Assembly: GCA_003013855.2 (NCBI GenBank)
Contig: PVNU02000773.1
Location: 5,025,001-5,089,000, forward strand
From: Liriodendron chinense
Taxonomy: Eukaryota; Streptophyta; Magnoliopsida; Magnoliales; Magnoliaceae
Direction of reading: 5' to 3'
DNA length: 64,000 nt
Shown in pieces: positions 45,127 through 56,445 of this stretch. The notes under the pieces are model-generated. The model was not told the DNA's origin, ran no database searches, and was given only the letters and a program-made list of their open reading frames with translations. Position 1 is the stretch's first letter; each line of letters starts with the position of its first letter. The translations under genes and the position numbers were made by a program.

Positions 45127-46766
45127 TCTACAGTCTCCACGTTACACTGAATGCCACCGTTAGACTCCCAAAGTACACGTGTCTGTCCCACGTGAACCAT
45201 GTCGAAGCTAGTCCAGCCTACACCCAGCTGTCACTGCTCCAAACGCCAAAACCGTTCCGGCTCCAACTGTTTCTCACCGTCTCATGCTCCACGTAGGCGA
45301 CAGTACTTAATATTTTCTTTACTAATTTGCCCTTACACATCAATACAAGGTGCAATTTATACTGGCTGTCCACATACCACGCATTGCATGTGAACTTCAC
45401 GTGCAATGAGGGCAGACATGTCTACAAAGTCAGGTAGGCAGGGCACCTCAGCTGTGTGAGAATGTGAGCCCCGCCATAAAAGAATCAAACTTGGTCCACT
45501 CATCAAGTGGTCCACACGTGTATGTTGAGTCAGTCATCGGCAGGTCACATAAAGACCAGTCGCCTCAGTTGGTATTTCAGGAATACTGAACTAGATGGTT
45601 CGGATCATGCTATTTTGCCATGGATTTAAGACTCAGCGACTTTAACCGACTCGTCTGGTTCTGAGTCCAGTCACGACTCTTAAACTTGGGGTGAACTGGA
45701 TCAAATCCGTCTGAGTCGACTCGGATGAGTATATATATCCGAGTTCAAGAGCCATGATTTTGCCTTTAAAGGCCAAAATGTGGAATATGGTCACTGTGAT
45801 TCTATGTACGGATAAAGGATGCAATTGCAAAAATCAAAAGAACCAACCGATATAAATGTGGGCCACAGCTGATTTGACATATTAGCAAGTGTGATTGGAA
45901 GTGGCCTCTTTAATCACTGGCCGCAGGAGTGGGCCCTATTAGTAATTATCCTTTCAAGTTAAGCTTTTAATCACTCATCATCTTAGAATAAAATAGAAAT
46001 AAAGCCATACAAACTCAAACATTGAGACATTTTAGAAGGGCCCACTGTAACTGGGCCACATGGGTGAAAATCTCACTGACTAGAGATCCCCACTGTCCAC
46101 ACAAAGGTACGTTAGAAACAACTGTCCAGATTCAGAACACGTGCATTGGATAATAAGGATCCTTAATCAATGGGATTTTAAACATGTAGGTCATCCACTA
46201 TAAGGAGTACTAGATGAACGGTCCCGATTGCGACGTGGTGGATATAAGGAGTACTAGATGACTATGCTTCTTTGCGGTCAACTTCCCCAGCAAACCTCAA
46301 TTATGATAGAGAGGTGAAGGAACAAAAAAGGTAGCGTGAACGTGAAACTGATTAGATAAGATAGGAAATGATAACTCACGCGCGCTAACAAACACACAGA
46401 AAAGTTGTGTATGAAAGCTTTTGATTACAACATCTAACCCCAAATAAATGAGCACACATGATCCGTTTTCATTTAAGGAAATCACGGAAATTGTATCTCA
46501 TTTTATTTTAATTTCTATGTACTTTTTAGAATATTTTACTAATGTTTTGTTTGGTTGAAGCAAATATAATGAATTCAAGATTAATCGGCCTAATTTAGTG
46601 CAACATATTATGAAATTTTATGATATTGGTTACAACCAAATGGACCCTAAAATATAACTAATTTTTAATTTTTGACATTTTAATCAGTCTAATTTGTTGC
46701 AACATATCAAGAAATTCTATAATATTTGTACAACCAAACGCAGGGTGGCTAACATTGTAGTGTGAC
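45127..46766. other. Intergenic, no gene recognised
   Basis: Unique-looking spacer with an indirect duplication of ATATAAGGAGTACTAGATGA around 46198-46262. The stretch at 46555-46745 contains decayed copies of the ACCAAACG/CATGATAT MITE found in PIRL intron 1. Confidence 0.5.
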
Positions 46767-46995
46767 TAGGGCTGTCGACGGCACGGATCTTGATCCGTAT
46801 TTGATCTGATTTAATCGGATTCGGATCAATAATCGAATAATCGGATCGGATACGGATACGGATACCCAAAGATTATCCGTTTAATATTCGGGTCAGATTC
46901 GGATCAACCTTGATCTGGCCCGTTAACGACCCGACCCGATTAAAAAAAAAGAAGAAGAAGCCGTCTCCTTCGTCTCTCTCCACGCACGAGCATCC

Positions 46996-47026
<31 letters not shown>

Positions 47027-47191
47027 GGATATCGGGTCGGATTATAATTGGATCGGAAACGGATTTTAAAAAATTTAAACGGGTCGGATTCGGATCATAT
47101 ACTTGTGATCCGAATCAGATTCGGGTCGGATATATCCTTAATCGAGTCAGATGTGATGATCCGGCCCGTATCCAACCCATTGATAGCCCTA
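46767..47191. mobile_element. hAT-type MITE with perfect 8-bp target duplication
   Basis: The ends TAGGGCTGTCGACGG and, on the other strand, TAGGGCTATCAATGGG are typical hAT termini. AGTGTGAC is duplicated exactly (46759-46766 and 47192-47199). The arms are degenerate GGATCGGATACGGAT / ATCCGAATC runs around a CTCTCTCTC core. It encodes no transposase. Confidence 0.92.
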
Positions 47192-47226
47192 AGTGTGACT
47201 AACGGGGGGGAGGGCGGGGGGAATGC

Positions 47227-47320
47227 AGCCTAAAATATAATTAGTTTCTAATTATTCATAAGTTCGAAAAGTAAGCCTAAAATATAATTAGTTTCTAATT
47301 ATTCATAAGTCCGAAAAGCC
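47227..47320. repeat. Two-copy tandem duplication, 47-bp period
   Basis: AGCCTAAAATATAATTAGTT starts at 47227 and at 47274; each copy runs on to ATTCATAAGT and CGAAAAG, with one base difference. Confidence 0.9.
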
Positions 47321-47827
47321 TTCTACTTTTCTCTTCCAAGATGATAAAAGACACCTTTAATATCATATTAATTGATGAGGAGAAAAATGAGCCACGATAG
47401 CTAGGCAAGGGGAAATGATCATATTGTAATATCGTAAGCCACCAATACCTAGCAAAGGCAAGTAACACAAAAAGTCATTTCTCAATTAAAAAAAAAATCT
47501 AATATTATTTTCCTTCACAGATTATGAAAAATATTACATGGCATTATGTGATTGGTGGCTTAATACAGCCGATGTATCATATTATTTATCATTTCCCATA
47601 GGCCACAAGTGTGAACTTTGGCATGTAAAAAGAAAAATATTCAGCTGTTTTTTTTTTAGTACATGCATCCTACTGTTAGTACACACACCCACATTGTTAG
47701 CTAGTCACACTTCACTGTTAGCTACTCCCACATTGGGAATCAATTCCAAGACTTTAGTGTTAAAGAGAACTAATCGGCACCATGCAAGAAAAAATGGGAC
47801 GTGGTTTGGATATTGACACTGCCGGTA

Positions 47828-48259
47828 GCTACTGGTTGGTGCTCTATGAGCCCCACCATGATGTATGTATTTCATCCACGCCACTACTTTTTTAGATCAT
47901 GTCATGGCGTGAGCCCAAAAATGAGATAAATCCAAATCTCAAGTAGACCACAGTATAGGAAACAATGTTGATTGGACGTCCAACATTTAAAACTTTTTAG
48001 GGACTACAAAAGTTTTGGACCAAGCTGATATTTATTTTTTCCCTAATAAACAAGTTAGGTATCAAATAAGCATTGCAGTGGGCGCTAAGAGGTTTTTAAT
48101 GGTGGACATTCAATAACTACTGTTTTCCTGTGGCATGGTCCACCTGAGATTTAGATCTGCCTCATTTTTTTGATCAGCCCTAAAATGATATGGAAAAATA
48201 GATAGATGGCGTAGATAAAACACATATGATGGTGAGCCCACATAGCACTAACCAGTAGC
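47828..48259. mobile_element. Fold-back MITE, GCTACTGGTT-tip type
   Basis: The tips are GCTACTGGTTGGTGCT and, on the other strand, GCTACTGGTTAGTGCT. Its arms are among the best preserved in the window: AAAAATGAGATAAATCCAAATC, TTGATTGGACGTCCAACATT and ACAAAAGTTTTGGACCAAGC on the left; TTTTTAATGGTGGACATTCA and GTCCACCTGAGATTTAGATC on the right. The flanking 9-mers do not match well, so the exact edges may extend a few bases further. Confidence 0.82.
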
Positions 48260-48932
48260 CAGTTGGACTATTGGCAACGTCACTAGCCAAACGGCAATGA
48301 AAACAATGGGTTAGATGATCATCAGGTGGGGAAAATGTCGAATCGATGGACAACTGATGGTCTAACTCAACATATGGGGCGTGTCCCACCTGATGAATCA
48401 TCATGCATGGTGGGGCTTATTGTTTTCATTATAGGGATTTTATAAGTAGCATGTTGGCGAGAAAAGAACGGTAGGCTTAGGGTGGTTGAAAATGCCTTGA
48501 TTTTCTAATTCCATACTCGTTTGAATCCCTGCCAAACCATATAGTGCAAAAGCACACTTGTCAACATGGAACACCTGTGCTAGATCTGACTTTCTCATCT
48601 GTTTGGAAATAGAGCTTAGATCTTCTGCCTTGAAAACCAGGCTGTTCAGCTCCTCGGCTGTGCCAGAATGTACAAAGTAAATTGATGGTTAAAATATTTT
48701 CTGGTCATCAATTTGTTATGTATTTATGGCATATCTGAAGTCTCAAATGGTCCAGATTTTGATACCAAATGATCTGAACAGTGTAGCCCACCTAAGTAAA
48801 AGCGCAGATCACTGCACGTGTTCTATATAGACATTAGGGCTTCCACACGCATGTGGACAGTGGACAAATGCAACAAAATCTTAAAATTTACTATAGGGAT
48901 TTGGTGGATTGCATTGTGACACTGCCAGCATG
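48260..48932. other. Intergenic, no gene recognised
   Basis: Unique-looking spacer without a plausible frame or repeat structure. Confidence 0.5.
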
Positions 48933-49586
48933 GACCTCCATGGTAGCAAGACTCTGTGGGACCCATCATGATGCATGTGTTTTATATAGAGCTTGGATTA
49001 GGTACTTTCCTGACTGTGCGGAGCTTGGGACAAGCTAAATGTAGCATGTACATGTCACGTCGCGGTATTGGTGCAAAGCAGGTTGCAGGCCCATAACCTC
49101 TATTCACTAATGTGACATGTCTCTTCCAACAAACTGCTCTCTACTAATACCGGTGTACCACATACTATTGCTTGTCCCGAGCTCTGCACGGACAGGGGTA
49201 GTACCTAATCCGAGCTCTTTTATATATATAATCCATGTTGTCCATCTATTTACAACTCATTTCAAGGTATGAGCCCAAAATTGAAGCATATATATCCAAA
49301 GCTCAAGTGGACGACTCCACATGAAGAATTAGGGGGGATAATAATGCATACTACTTAAACGTTTACGGAGTCACACAAGTTACGTAGCAAGCTGATATCT
49401 ATATTTTCCCTTCATCTCTATGCCTATGTATATCATCACAATGCTTCGGTACAGTCCCACTTAAGCTTTAGATATGCTTCAATTTTGGGCTCATGCTAAA
49501 AAATGAGCCGGCAAAATGAATGGAAAACGTGGATAAGGTACATACATCATGGTGAGCCCCCACAGAGTCCGGCCACCATGGAGGTC
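48933..49586. mobile_element. Fold-back MITE, GACCTCCATGG-tip type, interrupted by another MITE
   Basis: The tips GACCTCCATGGTAGC and, on the other strand, GACCTCCATGGTGGC are followed by GACTCTGTGGG on both sides. The left arm is broken at GCATGTGTTTTATATA by a 229-bp element (48989-49217) and resumes with TATAATCCATGTTGTCCATC. The loop and right arm are normal (AGCTGATATCTATATTTTCC; CAGTCCCACTTAAGCTTTAG; GGGCTCATGCTAAAAAATGAG). Without the insertion the element is about 416 bp. Confidence 0.83.
48989..49217. mobile_element. Small MITE nested in a fold-back element, perfect 9-bp duplication
   Basis: TTTTATATA is repeated exactly at 48980-48988 and 49218-49226. Its tips read GAGCTTGGATTAGGTACT and, on the other strand, GAGCTCGGATTAGGTACT, followed by CTGTGCGGAGCTTGGGACAAGC and the mirror of GCTTGTCCCGAGCTCTGCAC. 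The GGATTAGGT core of the tips is shared with the larger GGGAGCGGATTAGGTG fold-backs, suggesting mobilisation by the same kind of transposase. Confidence 0.92.
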
Positions 49587-51299
49587 TGTGGTGGAAGGGT
49601 CCTCAGCCGCCTCTTCCATATTCTACTGGAGAGAATAAAATGACTCTATAGTTCTTGAATGGATTGGTATATGTTCTTGACATAAAAAGCTATGGTGGAG
49701 TTAAATTAGGGTTTCGATTGGAGTCGAAAAGATAATCACAAGATCATATCCCATCAATCATCTCTGAATTTGCATCGAGAAGCATAGAGAGGCCGCCATA
49801 CACACATTGGAAAAGTTGAGTAGTCCACGGACGACTGAAGTGAAATTGTAGTCAGCCAGTCGGCCCACACAGATTGGTGTATCACCTATTTCAAGAGGTA
49901 GTCCCACATTCATGGACCACTTTTATTATAAAATCGATCCTAACCATTCAAAGAATAGACTTGAATGTAAATAGTCTCATGGTTTTATGTAGCACCCACA
50001 CGTACGTTTCACATGGTCCATTTGATGGTGGGACCTACTTCATGAACGTTTCATATCACATGTCCGCACAGTCGAATTGGCACACACAAATTCACTTCAG
50101 TAGTCCACAGACTATCATACCAGATATCTATAATAATCACTGCAATTACTATATTGCCATGCTTCTCAATGGTCCCATTGACAGCCCAATTATAGCTATC
50201 AATGTTCCGCTCAGACCATGATAAAAAAAAAGGAAGATGAATTGAAAGGTAGGGTAGATTCTAACATGCGCTGGTAGACTCAACTGGAAACAAGAGCCAT
50301 AGGATACTGGCCCACTAGATTAGGTCACCCATGATTTCCGTGACTCAAGCTGAGTTCGTTCAATTGCATGGTGATCTGGGTGTCCACGTGTCATGAGTAA
50401 CGTCAAGATCAGTGCCTAGTGATTTTGACAGTTTTAGTTAGTTGGCTGTCGATATTAATTAGATATACGTATAAGGTACTGATTAAAAGGTGAGAGAAGT
50501 CATATGAATTCGTGGCCCGCGCAGTAGCCCAATAAATGCTAGTATGGAATTCTGACACGTGGAATTGAATTAATCCATCCAGATATATAGCTTATCTGTT
50601 GTGTCCCACCGTGGATAGTGGACTACACATTAAAAAGAACCACCTTGATAAGATGATAATAACCCTTTGATTTGTGGCCCATGACTAGATAAAGACATTA
50701 ACGGTCCAAATTCTACTGAAAAAGCTCATATTATGCTTCGATCATTAAACCATATGGGCCCTACCTTGTCATAAAATAAATAAATAAAAACATACGTCAC
50801 GTATCATATTAACCGTCCGTTAGGAAGGAAAGCCACGATAAAGGATTCTTTTGGCATGGCTCTGCCGGTATTTTGTTGTTCGGACACGTTTTGTCCAATG
50901 CTTTGTATTGCTTTATTAGATGGGTGTGTTTGGATGTGCTGTTCGATAGAATTGCAATTGCTATTATTTATTTAAGTTTAATAAAGGTACGGTAACAGAC
51001 CCTTAAAGGTGCATTTGAAAAAAAAAATGATATAAAAAGAATCATGCTTGGATGTAAATATTCTGGAAGAATAGATTCTAAACTTCTAAATTGATTATTA
51101 TAAATCAACGGGGACCATGCATTCATGAGACACTTCACCGGTTCCTCGTGACGTCTGATGGTGATGTGAAGCAGGCTGCATATCTATTCTTGGTACAGTT
51201 AGACTGAAAGTGGTACAGTTATACCCAAAGAAGCTTGAATGGGAGCAGATGTAGTCATGATATTCAGACCCAATCCTCTATAGGACATAATGTATTTGA
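49587..51299. other. Intergenic, no gene recognised
   Basis: A 115-codon frame at 49874-50221 was examined; it has no family signature. No complete mobile element is visible. Confidence 0.5.
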
Positions 51300-51965
51300 G
51301 CCAAGGTGTGTCCAAATAAAAAAAAATTCCATATCGATAAGAAGAAATTGCCATCGAAGTACAAATCGTAAATCGGTCATCACCTTTTTATCCAAGTATT
51401 GTCATGATGCATGACCTATGAATTTTGACTGTAACAGGTCATTAGGAGCCAACCGACTCCCACAAGTAGGTTGCATGACCATTTACAATAAATCGGTCAT
51501 AACTTTTTTATCCAAATTTGTTATGACGCATGACCTATGGATTTTGACTGTAACAAGTCATCGAGGGCCAACCGACTCCCACAAGTAGGTTGCATGACCA
51601 TTTTGCAAGAAAATATTTTCTTCCAATTTAAAATCATTATTTTAAGAAATTTTACTATTTTTATTAAGTATTAGCTTGGTTCTACCTCTTCCATTTTATA
51701 ATTTTAATATATGTAGTATTTTTCGTAGGATTTGCTTCTAATTATGATAGAAATTATCTGTCATAATTAAATTAGGACTTTCTATTTTTAGTAAACTTTA
51801 CTAGTTTATTTTGTTTTCTACAGAAATGATGTAATAGAAAGTATGATTATTAGCAATTATTATTATTATTTTTTTAATGGGTTCAAAAATAATCCTTTGA
51901 ATTCAAGGTTTTGCATACTTGAGGTAGACGGTGATTTTCCTCGTCACACCCTTCCCGTGTCAAAT
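51300..51965. repeat. LTR-like fragment with a 120-bp internal tandem duplication
   Basis: AATCGGTCAT begins two copies at 51371 and 51491, each containing ATGCATGACC-like blocks, ATTTTGACTGTAACA and CCAACCGACTCCCACAAGTAGG. An AT-rich stretch follows and ends with TAGACGGTGAT (51925-51935) and CTCGTCACACC, like the tails at 18811 and 40626. Probably a solo LTR; the left end is not defined. Confidence 0.55.
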
Positions 51966-52073
51966 AGTTATTTTGATCAAAAGCTCCTAACTGTTATTAA
52001 TGGTCAATAAAGCAGATGGTCTAATTTTCTTTTTACACAAAAAAAATTGAAACGTAGATGTAGACCATTTATC

Positions 52074-52950
52074 TAGAATCACTTTGAGTTCATGATTCTG
52101 ACGGTGCGAAAAAGTCTAATTATGTAAGTAGACCGTTCACAAGATGGCCCCACCATTGACTCTGAAGTTAGTTGCCGATTAATGGGCAACAAAATGGATG
52201 ACATAACCATTTTTGGTTAAAAAAAATGCGTAATCTTGAATCTGGACTGTCCATGTTGTGGCCGAACCTGTAGTGCCCATACCTCTTACCTCTTAAGAAT
52301 CACTTCAATTTGATGATTCTAGCTATCTGATTAGTGGGGTAACAAAATTGGTGATCAGATGATCATTTATGATCATGTATCTAACCTTCAATCTTGTGGG
52401 CCCACCTCTGCTTTCCTGTTCCTCTTCAAGAATTGCTTTAATCTGATGAAATTTGGCCATCTGTCAATGTCCAACAAAAGGAATTGTTTAAATTATTTAT
52501 GAAAAAATGTGAACTTGAATCTGGATCGTTCATCTTGTGGCCTCACCTGCATAATAAAATAGACAATTTTGGTCATTTATAACAAAAAGTCATATAATCA
52601 TGGATCTGGACTGTTGATCTTGTCAACCCACCTTTGATTCTTCATTCATCTCAAGAAACACCTTGATATGATGATCTTAGATATCCCTCCAATGGCAGAA
52701 GAAGAAGAAGAAGAAGAAGAAGATGATGTTCTAGTTCATTATGAAAAGTCTACGATCATCGCTCTGGATCGTTTAACATGTTTAACATGTGTGCCCCACT
52801 TTGATTCCTGTTTCCTCTCAATAATCACTTTGATCAGGCAATCCTAACCATCCAATTGGTGGCCAACAAAATAGATGGTCTGGATCTTTATGACAAAAAA
52901 TTTTGTTCATGGGCTATTACTTTCCATCTTGTGAGCCCACTTATAATTAT
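52074..52950. repeat. Degenerate tandem array, about 130-225 bp units, five copies
   Basis: Units begin with variants of AAGAATCACTTTGAT at about 52074, 52295, 52428, 52653 and 52820. Each carries a TGATGAT...CTAGCCATC block, then CAACAAAATGGATGGT-like and TTTATGACAAAAA-like blocks, and ends with ATCTGGACTGTTCATCTTGTGGGCCCACC-like words (here split into shorter variants). Copies are strongly diverged and vary in length through internal deletions. A (GAA)8 run at 52698-52721 interrupts the fourth. No protein is encoded. Confidence 0.75.
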
Positions 52951-54608
52951 GGGTCAAAGATGGGCGCGGCCCACATGAACTTGGACTATCCATCACCTGC
53001 TCCCCAGAATTGTTGGACTAAGAAAGCTAGTGAATGCAATTAAGTTGCTTTCAAATGAGAGCTGAAAAATGCGTAGCTGCAATTAAGGACTACAATCACC
53101 TCATCAGGACAACAAAATATCATTGATTTTTACTCATTCCCTCGATCTGGGTCAAGCCGACCTTCTCAAGTCTATTGACTTGAGCTTTCGAGCCTGGGGC
53201 AAGTGGGTCGAGTTAGGTTGCGTTAGGGGGAGTTGAGGACCTGACCCATTTAATAATTGGGTCCAAGTCGACATAGGCTGGCCAATTTATTTAGTGTGCT
53301 GGCCTCATAGGAGACGATCGGAATCCAATCCATTAATTACTTCCATGGCTCAAGTCAGGTCCATATATCATTCGAAGTAAGAGTCCCTACAATTCATATG
53401 TGGAATTTTACGGGTTAGCTCTCAGCCAGGTCAAAAATGGATTCGGGCCTAGGTCTTCGAGCTGGGTCCATTTTAGGCACCCATTTAAGAATCCGGTCCA
53501 AACCAATCAGCTTGGGTTGATCTCGAGAAATCATAGACCCGACCCATTTCGTAACCAGGTTGAACTATTGATCCCAGAACATGTACCACAACTAGTGGGG
53601 CAGGCTACAGTAGGAGATCAATTCTCAAAAGTAGATTGATCTAGTTAAAATCACCATCGTATCATCATCTAATTAAAAGAAAATAAGTTTATTTGTGCCA
53701 GATTTTCGCCTTCCATTTTCCCTCGAAAGATCTTGCAACTTTCCTATACACATGTGGGTGTGGCCCACCTAATGAGTGATCCAGATCTCACAAGTTTGTG
53801 CCACGAATCACCTCTCACACATCTAACTTGTAACATGCCATGTGGTATGTTGATTGGACAGGATACAAAGAACATAAAGAAATGAATAAATCAAATGAAG
53901 AAAGAGGCAAAGATCAACTGTCAAGGGACATGCATGGGAGTTGGGACCACATGTTTCTAGAGAGAGAGAGAGAGAGAGAGAGTAGACACAAACAAAGTGC
54001 CCATGCACTGAGGTTGAGACTCCAAGGTTTAGTAAATATAAAAAATGGTGTGAGTGAGACACCAGAACAACCACATGTAACTAATGCTTTTCTCTCTAAT
54101 TTATACATTTCTAGCAACTCATTAGTCAATAAATCACCGAGTGAGAGGCATCCACATAGAGGCATGCTTTAAAGATAGGAAGTATAGAGATTGTATTAAT
54201 ATGTATAAAATTATGTAAGTTTTGCCTGTGCTTGATCAGATCTTTCCATCAGATAGGTCATGGTGTTTATATCTTCTAGCCTAAGAATTAGGTCATTTCA
54301 TACCTCGAGTGGACCACATGATATGAATTAGACCCTGCAGACATTATTTACTCATGTGGTCTACCTAAATCATGGATATGGCTGATTTTTGGGGCTTGAG
54401 ATGCACCTGATAGTCAGAATGGATTTTACATACACATAATGTTGAAGCCCACCTGAACCCAGCCTCACCCATAAGGTCTCTTATGGTCTTGCTTGCAGGA
54501 GACTTGACCTCTATACGTACATACATGCATATATACACATATACATAAGCATTGAGAGGAGAAAAGAGGACATGGACACAAATGGAATATGCTGAAGATA
54601 TCACATGT
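52951..54608. other. Intergenic, with (AG)n at 53960-53982
   Basis: Frames crossing the AG microsatellite give Ser-Leu or Arg-Glu repeats and are not genes. The remainder is unique-looking AT-rich DNA. Confidence 0.5.
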
Positions 54609-54761
54609 AGGCCCGTTTGGATTGTAAATTACTTAAGATTAGCTACTTATCAGATAAGCTACTTATCTTGATTTCTACTTAATCAGTAGATAATTATGTT
54701 TGGTAAACAGCATACTTATCATCCAAAAAGTAGAAAATCATGTTTGGTTTCCAACGTCATA

Positions 54762-54789
54762 CCCCCCCCCCCCCCCCCCCCCCCCCCCC
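54762..54789. repeat. Poly(C) run, 28 bases
   Basis: Uninterrupted C homopolymer directly before the minisatellite. Such runs are error-prone in sequencing, so the length is uncertain. Confidence 0.9.
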
Positions 54790-54792
54790 ATC

Positions 54793-55130
54793 CACTGTCC
54801 ATGTGGGGCCAACCTTTGATGTGGATCATTCATTGTGTGGCTATGCTAATGTGGGCCATCAATCATGTGGGGCCCACCTTATATGTGGGTCATTTAGCAA
54901 TAGGGTCTAACCTTAAATGTGCACCATTCATTAGGTAGGGGCCCACCTTTGATGTTGGGTCATCCATCATGTGGGGCCCACCATCAATGTTATTGTCCAT
55001 CACGTGGGGCCCATCTTCAATATCCACCGCCCATCCATGTGGTGCCCACCTTTGATGTGGACCATCCATAATTTAGGCCCACCTCCCATGTGGGCCATCC
55101 ATCATGTGGGGCCTGCCTTTTAAGGTGGGG
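54793..55130. repeat. Minisatellite block 1, about 33-36 bp units
   Basis: Roughly nine degenerate units of the form CATCATGTGGGGCCCACC followed by TTTGATGTGGACCATC. The unit resembles the outermost arm of the fold-back family (GTGGGGCCCACCTTGATGT), suggesting that the array grew from an element tip. Confidence 0.85.
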
Positions 55131-55404
55131 CGAAAGCATTTTTACGGTTGATATTGGAGGAGGAAGCATCATCACTTGGTAGGCCACCTTGCACCACCTT
55201 TCTTTACTTCTCTTGTGTTTTGTGTTTTGATGACCCACATTATGCATGTGCTGATTTGGCCATTCATCCATCGGTGGATAGCCCTTTGGATCATCCCATT
55301 CGATTCATGAGATGGTCCAGCCATCCGTTTACTAGATAGGCCACCCTCAGATTGGACCACTACAATGAATGCATCTATCCTTGTCATCCATCAACTTTGG
55401 TAGC

Positions 55405-55660
55405 CATTCTTGGACTATGGGGCCCACCATGATGCATGTGCATCATCCACACCGTCCGCTTACTCGGACAGCTCATTGTAGAGCACTGCCCATGGCAAAA
55501 AAAATGTAGCATATTCAAAGCTCAAGTGGACCCTGCTGCAGCAGCGAAGGGGCTGTGGACGTCCACCATTGAAAACTTCCTTCGGTCCAGTACTGTAATG
55601 TTTGTTTGCCATTCAAGTAGAGGGTGGATCGCCAGGGAGTGGGGCCCACCGTTGAAAAGG
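55405..55660. repeat. Fold-back left-arm fragment between minisatellite blocks
   Basis: Contains TGGGGCCCACCATGATGCA, CACACCGTCCGCTTACTC, TTCAAAGCTCAAGTGGACCC and CGTCCACCATTGAAAACTTC in left-arm order. It then breaks off into short repeats of GGGACCCACAGTGATGTATG type. Confidence 0.75.
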
Positions 55661-55739
55661 GTTAGGTCCACCGTGATGCAGGTAATGGGTCCACGCTGTC
55701 CGCTGGACAATGGGACCCACAGTGATGTATGTATTTTAT

Positions 55740-56235
55740 CCCCACTGTCCAATGGATAGTGGGACCCACCTTGGATATGGGCCATTCTCATTAGCCCGAC
55801 CTTTGATGTGGACCGTCCATCATGTGAGGCCTACCTTGATGTGAATCATCCATCATGTGGAGCCCATAATTATTAATTGCCTATCATGTGAAACCTTCGA
55901 TGTGGACTATCTATAATGTGGGCCCCACCTTCAATGTGGAGTCAACATTTGATGTGGACCATTCATTGTATGGGTCATCCATCATGCAGAGCCCACCATG
56001 GATGTGGAAAATTCATCATTATGCCCGACCTTTAATTTGCATTATTCATTTTGTAGGGCCCCGCCTTTGATGTTGGTCATCTATCAAGTAGGGCCCACCA
56101 TCAATGTTATTATCCATCATGTGGGGCCCACCTTTTAAATCCACTGCCCATCATATAGACCCACTGTACACACCCACACTGTCCATTCATGTGGGGCCCG
56201 CCTTGATATTCACCTGCCCACAATGTGCACACCCA
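55740..56235. repeat. Minisatellite block 2, about 30-36 bp units
   Basis: About fourteen further units of the same type (CATCATGTGAGGCCTACC, TATAATGTGGGCCCCACC, CATCATGTGGGGCCCACC), more degenerate than block 1, ending near CCTGCCCACAATGTGCAC. Confidence 0.8.
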
Positions 56236-56445
56236 TAGCTTTTCTTCTCAATATATCTCCTATTCCTCTCTTTAGCAACCTACGAAATGTTAAAAAACTA
56301 AAAAATTTAACTAAAGTGATTTTGTAGTTTTAAGTAAAAAAGTTACTATTAATCATAAACCAAACTTACTTATCTAGAATAAGGTACTTATCTACTATTG
56401 TACCTAGAAAAAGTAACTTATTTTGTGGTATGGACACAGCCCGTA

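Larger units (their letters stand above)
54609..56445. mobile_element. MITE-like element enclosing a minisatellite array
   Basis: The left arm GGCCCGTTTGGATTGTAAAT, with repeated CTACTTATC words, is answered at the right by GATAAG-type words (ACTTATCTAGAATAAGGTAC; TACCTAGAAAAAGTAACTTA), ending GACACAGCCCGTAA. GGCCCGTTTGG-type termini are common in plant MITEs. Between the arms lie a C homopolymer, two blocks of about 35-bp tandem repeats and a fold-back half-element. At 1.84 kb it is far larger than a normal MITE because of the array. Confidence 0.6.

Noticed and set aside
54793..56235. Regularly spaced repeats that might recall a CRISPR array
   Set aside because: The units are contiguous and degenerate without unique spacers, and this is plant nuclear DNA; it is a minisatellite.
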